Of a DNA stretch of 64,000 nucleotides, positions 61,456 through 64,000 are shown piece by piece. Below the pieces are notes generated by a model, which was not told the origin of the DNA, made no database searches, and saw nothing but the letters and a program-made list of their open reading frames with translations. The stretch lies in assembly GCF_000772945.1 (NCBI RefSeq), contig NZ_JPVN01000002.1, forward strand, positions 62,001 through 126,000, in the 5' to 3' direction. Source of the stretch: Ureibacillus manganicus DSM 26584. Lineage in GTDB: Bacteria; Bacillota; Bacilli; Bacillales_A; Planococcaceae. The number at the start of each line of letters is the position of its first letter. The stretch's first letter is position 1. The position numbers were made by a program, and so were the translations under genes.

Positions 61456-62595
61456 TTATTTCGTTATCATTCGAGAAATCACAAGACGTTGAATTTCTTG
61501 TGTACCCTCGTAAATTTGAGTAATTTTTGCATCGCGCATAAAACGTTCTACTGGATATTCTTTTGTATAGCCGTAGCCTCCAAAAATTTGAACAGCATCT
61601 GTTGTTACTGACATCGCAGTATCTCCAGCCATTAATTTTGCCATTGCAGAAGCTTTACCATAAGGAAGGTTATTTGTTTCTAACCATGCAGCTTGATATG
61701 TCAATAGTCTAGATGCTTCAACTGCTGTTGCCATATCTGCTAATTTGAAGGATACCCCTTGATTTGCAACAATTGGCTTCCCAAATTGGACACGTTCCTT
61801 AGCATAGCCTATCGCCGCATCTAACGCACCTTGTGCAATTCCAACTGCTTGAGCTGCAATTCCATTTCGTCCACCATCTAATGTTTTCATCGCAATGATG
61901 AATCCATCACCTTCATTACCTAGTAGGTTTTCTTTTGGTACTCGGCAATTTTCAAAGATGATTTCTGTTGTTGGAGATGAACGAATACCCATTTTCTTTT
62001 CTTTTTTCCCAACTTTAAATCCTGGGAAGTTAGATTCAACAATAAAAGCACTTGTTCCTTTATGTTTTGAAGTTGGATCCGTTACAGCGAAAACAACGTA
62101 AATTTCAGCTTCTCCACCGTTTGTAATGAAAATTTTCGATCCGTTAAGGACATATTCATCACCTTCAAGTTTTGCTGTTGTTCTCATACCACCAGCATCA
62201 CTACCAGAACCTGATTCCGTTAAACAATAAGCACCCATTTTTTTACCTTCTGCCATTGGACGTAGATATTGTTGCTTTTGTTCTTCCGTTCCAAACTTAT
62301 AAACTGGCCATCCAGCAAGTGAGGTATGGGCAGATAAAGTTACACCAGTAGAAGCGCAGACACGTGAAAGTTCTTCGACAGCAATACAATAAGCTAAATA
62401 GTCAAAACCAGCTCCGCCATATTCTTCTGGCCAAGGAATCCCCGTTAAACCTAGTTCTGCCATTTTATCCCATATCGAACGATCAAAAGATTCATTTTCA
62501 TCGCGTTCTGCTGCTGAAGGTGCTACTTCATTTACCGCAAAATCTCTTATCATTTCTCGTAATTGCTCATGTTCTTCAGAAAGTTGAAAGTTCAT
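61456..62595 (-). CDS. acdA: Acyl-CoA dehydrogenase (AcdA-like)
   Basis: The 379-residue FAD enzyme oxidises acyl-CoA to the trans-2-enoyl-CoA. It has [20 protein letters not shown] (the FAD/substrate signature), [14 protein letters not shown], and the C-terminal [15 protein letters not shown]. The catalytic Glu lies in the EGTQ segment. GGGGGG precedes the tandem ATGs; the second is used. It is followed directly by the TetR gene and preceded by a second dehydrogenase. The closest type is AcdA; chain-length preference cannot be read from sequence. Confidence 0.93.
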   Translation of the reverse strand: MNFQLSEEHEQLREMIRDFAVNEVAPSAAERDENESFDRSIWDKMAELGLTGIPWPEEYGGAGFDYLAYCIAVEELSRVCASTGVTLSAHTSLAGWPVYKFGTEEQKQQYLRPMAEGKKMGAYCLTESGSGSDAGGMRTTAKLEGDEYVLNGSKIFITNGGEAEIYVVFAVTDPTSKHKGTSAFIVESNFPGFKVGKKEKKMGIRSSPTTEIIFENCRVPKENLLGNEGDGFIIAMKTLDGGRNGIAAQAVGIAQGALDAAIGYAKERVQFGKPIVANQGVSFKLADMATAVEASRLLTYQAAWLETNNLPYGKASAMAKLMAGDTAMSVTTDAVQIFGGYGYTKEYPVERFMRDAKITQIYEGTQEIQRLVISRMITK

Positions 62596-62630
62596 CATTT
62601 TCCCCCCGATTGTTTAAATGCCTAGTACTA

Positions 62631-63761
62631 TTAAAGATTTTTGCTTATAACAATTCTTTGAATCTCACTTGTACCTTCATATATTTCGGTTATTTTGGCA
62701 TCTCTGAAGTATCGTTCTACTGGATAGTCTTTTGTGTAACCGTAACCTCCGAATACTTGTATTGCTTCTGTCGTCACCTGTACTGCAGCTCTAGAAGCTA
62801 ACAGTTTCGCCATTGATGCTTCTTTACTACAATCTTTACCCCTATTATTTAAATCAGTCGCCTTATAAACTAGTAATTTAGCAGCCTCGACCATCGTAGC
62901 CATATCTGCTAATTTAAAGCCTACACCTTGTTGTTGTGCAATTGGCTTTCCAAACTGGACGCGCTGTTTAGCATATTCGATTGAAGCATCTAAAGCCGCC
63001 TCTGCAATGCCAAGCGCTTGAGCAGCAATACCGATCCGTCCAACGTCAAGGTTAGCCATTGCAATTTTAAATCCGTGGTTTTCCTCACCTAACAATTGAC
63101 TAGCTGGTATTTTCATATTTTCAAAGGTAATTTGCACCGTTTTTGAGCCGTGAAGTCCCATCTTTTCTTCATTCTTACCTACAATAAAACCAGGTGTATC
63201 CTTTTCTACGATAAAAGCGGAAATGCCACGTGCGCCTTTTTCAGGATTCGTGGAAGCAAACACGATATTAACCTCAGCCTCACCACCATTAGTAATAAAT
63301 ACTTTTGAACCATTTAATACATAATTGTCTGCTGATTTTACAGCTCGTGTTCTAATAGATGCTGCATCTGACCCAGCTTCTGCCTCCGTTAAACAAAATG
63401 CACCTAAATACTCCCCACGAGCTAACTTAGGAATATATTTTTTCTTTTGCTCATCCGTTCCAAAATAGAGTATGGGATTAGTTCCAACAGAGGTGTGAAC
63501 AGCTAAAATGACAGCCACAACTGGGCTTACTTTTGAAAGCTCATTGATCGCTAATATATAGGATGTAAAATCCATTCCGGCACCACCTAATTCTTCTGGT
63601 GTCGTCATCCCCATTAGACCTAAATCTCCCATTTTCTTTAAGATTTCTCTTGGAAATTCGCCTTCTTCCATCTTTTCGATGAATGGTGTAATTTCAGATT
63701 GAGCAAAGTCTCTAACCATGTCTTGAACCATCAGTTGTTCTTCAGTAAATTGCAAGTTCAT
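62631..63761 (-). CDS. Acyl-CoA dehydrogenase (butyryl-CoA/MmgC-like)
   Basis: The 376-residue protein is a paralogue of the dehydrogenase that follows it. It has the signature [37 protein letters not shown] and the C-terminal IYEGTSEIQRIVISKNL with the catalytic Glu. It is similar in type to short-chain acyl-CoA dehydrogenases. AAAAGGGGAG precedes the ATG. The gap to the dehydrogenase downstream is 35 bases, and the hbd gene lies 15 bases upstream, so the three form one operon. Confidence 0.93.
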   Translation of the reverse strand: MNLQFTEEQLMVQDMVRDFAQSEITPFIEKMEEGEFPREILKKMGDLGLMGMTTPEELGGAGMDFTSYILAINELSKVSPVVAVILAVHTSVGTNPILYFGTDEQKKKYIPKLARGEYLGAFCLTEAEAGSDAASIRTRAVKSADNYVLNGSKVFITNGGEAEVNIVFASTNPEKGARGISAFIVEKDTPGFIVGKNEEKMGLHGSKTVQITFENMKIPASQLLGEENHGFKIAMANLDVGRIGIAAQALGIAEAALDASIEYAKQRVQFGKPIAQQQGVGFKLADMATMVEAAKLLVYKATDLNNRGKDCSKEASMAKLLASRAAVQVTTEAIQVFGGYGYTKDYPVERYFRDAKITEIYEGTSEIQRIVISKNL

Positions 63762-63776
63762 CGGAAATCTCCCCTT

Positions 63777-64000
63777 TTAGTCATACACATAGAAGCCGCG
63801 ACCTGATTTCTTTCCTAACCAACCTGCCGCTACATACTTACGAAGCAAAGGACATGGACGGTATTTACTATCTCCAAATCCTTCATATAAAATTTCCATT
63901 ATAGATAAACAAGTATCTAGACCGATAAAATCGGCTAAAGTTAAAGGACCCATTGGATGATTCATTCCTAGCTTCATCACACTATCAATGGCTTCCTTAG
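63777..64000 (-). CDS. hbd: 3-hydroxybutyryl-CoA dehydrogenase, 3' part only
   Basis: The frame is open past the right edge, so only the C-terminal 74 or so residues are visible. They read [33 protein letters not shown]... and end [23 protein letters not shown]. This is the C-terminal domain of 3-hydroxyacyl-CoA dehydrogenases of the Hbd type. It makes acetoacetyl-CoA from 3-hydroxybutyryl-CoA and is the first gene seen of the hbd-acd-acdA-tetR operon. Confidence 0.9.
   Translation of the reverse strand, partial: KEAIDSVMKLGMNHPMGPLTLADFIGLDTCLSIMEILYEGFGDSKYRPCPLLRKYVAAGWLGKKSGRGFYVYD

Overview
The window is a low-GC, spore-forming member of the Bacillales. Its backbone follows the Bacillus subtilis ywq-ywp-atp-ywl-spo0F-pyrG-rpoE region closely. 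The csaB-type wall-pyruvylation cluster (used for S-layer anchoring), the fused isobutyryl-CoA mutase and the overall style suggest a Planococcaceae/Lysinibacillus-like organism; that placement is inference. I saw no tRNA, rRNA, insertion sequence, prophage or true CRISPR array.

Layout. 1-4.1 kb (+): cell-wall polysaccharide flippase (partial), a DUF5693 membrane protein and csaB. 4.2-6.5 kb: small and hypothetical genes, including an IDEAL-domain protein and an XRE regulator. 6.8-11.2 kb (+): SWIM zinc-finger protein translationally coupled to an SNF2 helicase (ywqB/ywqA). 11.6-14.6 kb: ssb, ywpF, an Asn-rich lipoprotein, a hypothetical gene and fabZ. 14.8-22.1 kb (-): epuA-like, flhP, flhO, mbl, spoIIID, spoIIQ, spoIID, murAA. 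22.6-30.4 kb (-): ywzB and the complete F1Fo ATP synthase operon atpIBEFHAGDC. 30.9-38 kb (-): mnaA, upp, a PAS/GGDEF-like/EAL protein, glyA, ywlG, rpiB. 38.4-45.9 kb (-): a chemoreceptor, ywlE, mntP, ywlC, spoIIR, prmC, prfA, tdk, rpmE. 46-53.5 kb: rho, glpX, murAB, tal, fbaA, spo0F (all -) and ywjG (+). 54.1-57.3 kb (-): pyrG, rpoE and a 54-residue membrane ORF. 57.4-64 kb (-): icmF, a TetR regulator, two acyl-CoA dehydrogenases and the 3' end of hbd, which together could connect branched-chain and straight-chain C4 acyl-CoA breakdown.

The coding content is conventional; the unusual signal is intergenic. There are several unrelated families of palindromic or periodic repeats. (1) Fourteen copies of an ATTTGCGA-like octamer at about 21-bp spacing between atpC and ywzB (22865-23138). 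(2) A 52-bp exact-period tandem array of 13-bp-stem hairpins between ywjG and pyrG (53615-53939). (3) A three-copy element with conserved ends and a loop that is expanded with nested hairpins from 84 to 148 to 257 bp (32916, 40740, 55749); its stems carry compensatory substitutions. (4) A three-unit double-hairpin array between fbaA and spo0F (52008-52278), with an almost invariant loop and a stem in which three consecutive base pairs are exchanged compensatorily. (5) Degenerate GGCAC-type hairpins at four loci. The paired substitutions in families 2, 3 and 4 show that structure, not just sequence, has been kept. The atp operon leader also holds seven TTGACA/TGTCAA hexamers in 206 bp, and a strong hairpin sits between atpE and atpF.

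Start codons were moved from the longest reading frame to an internal start wherever a Shine-Dalgarno sequence and family length supported it.
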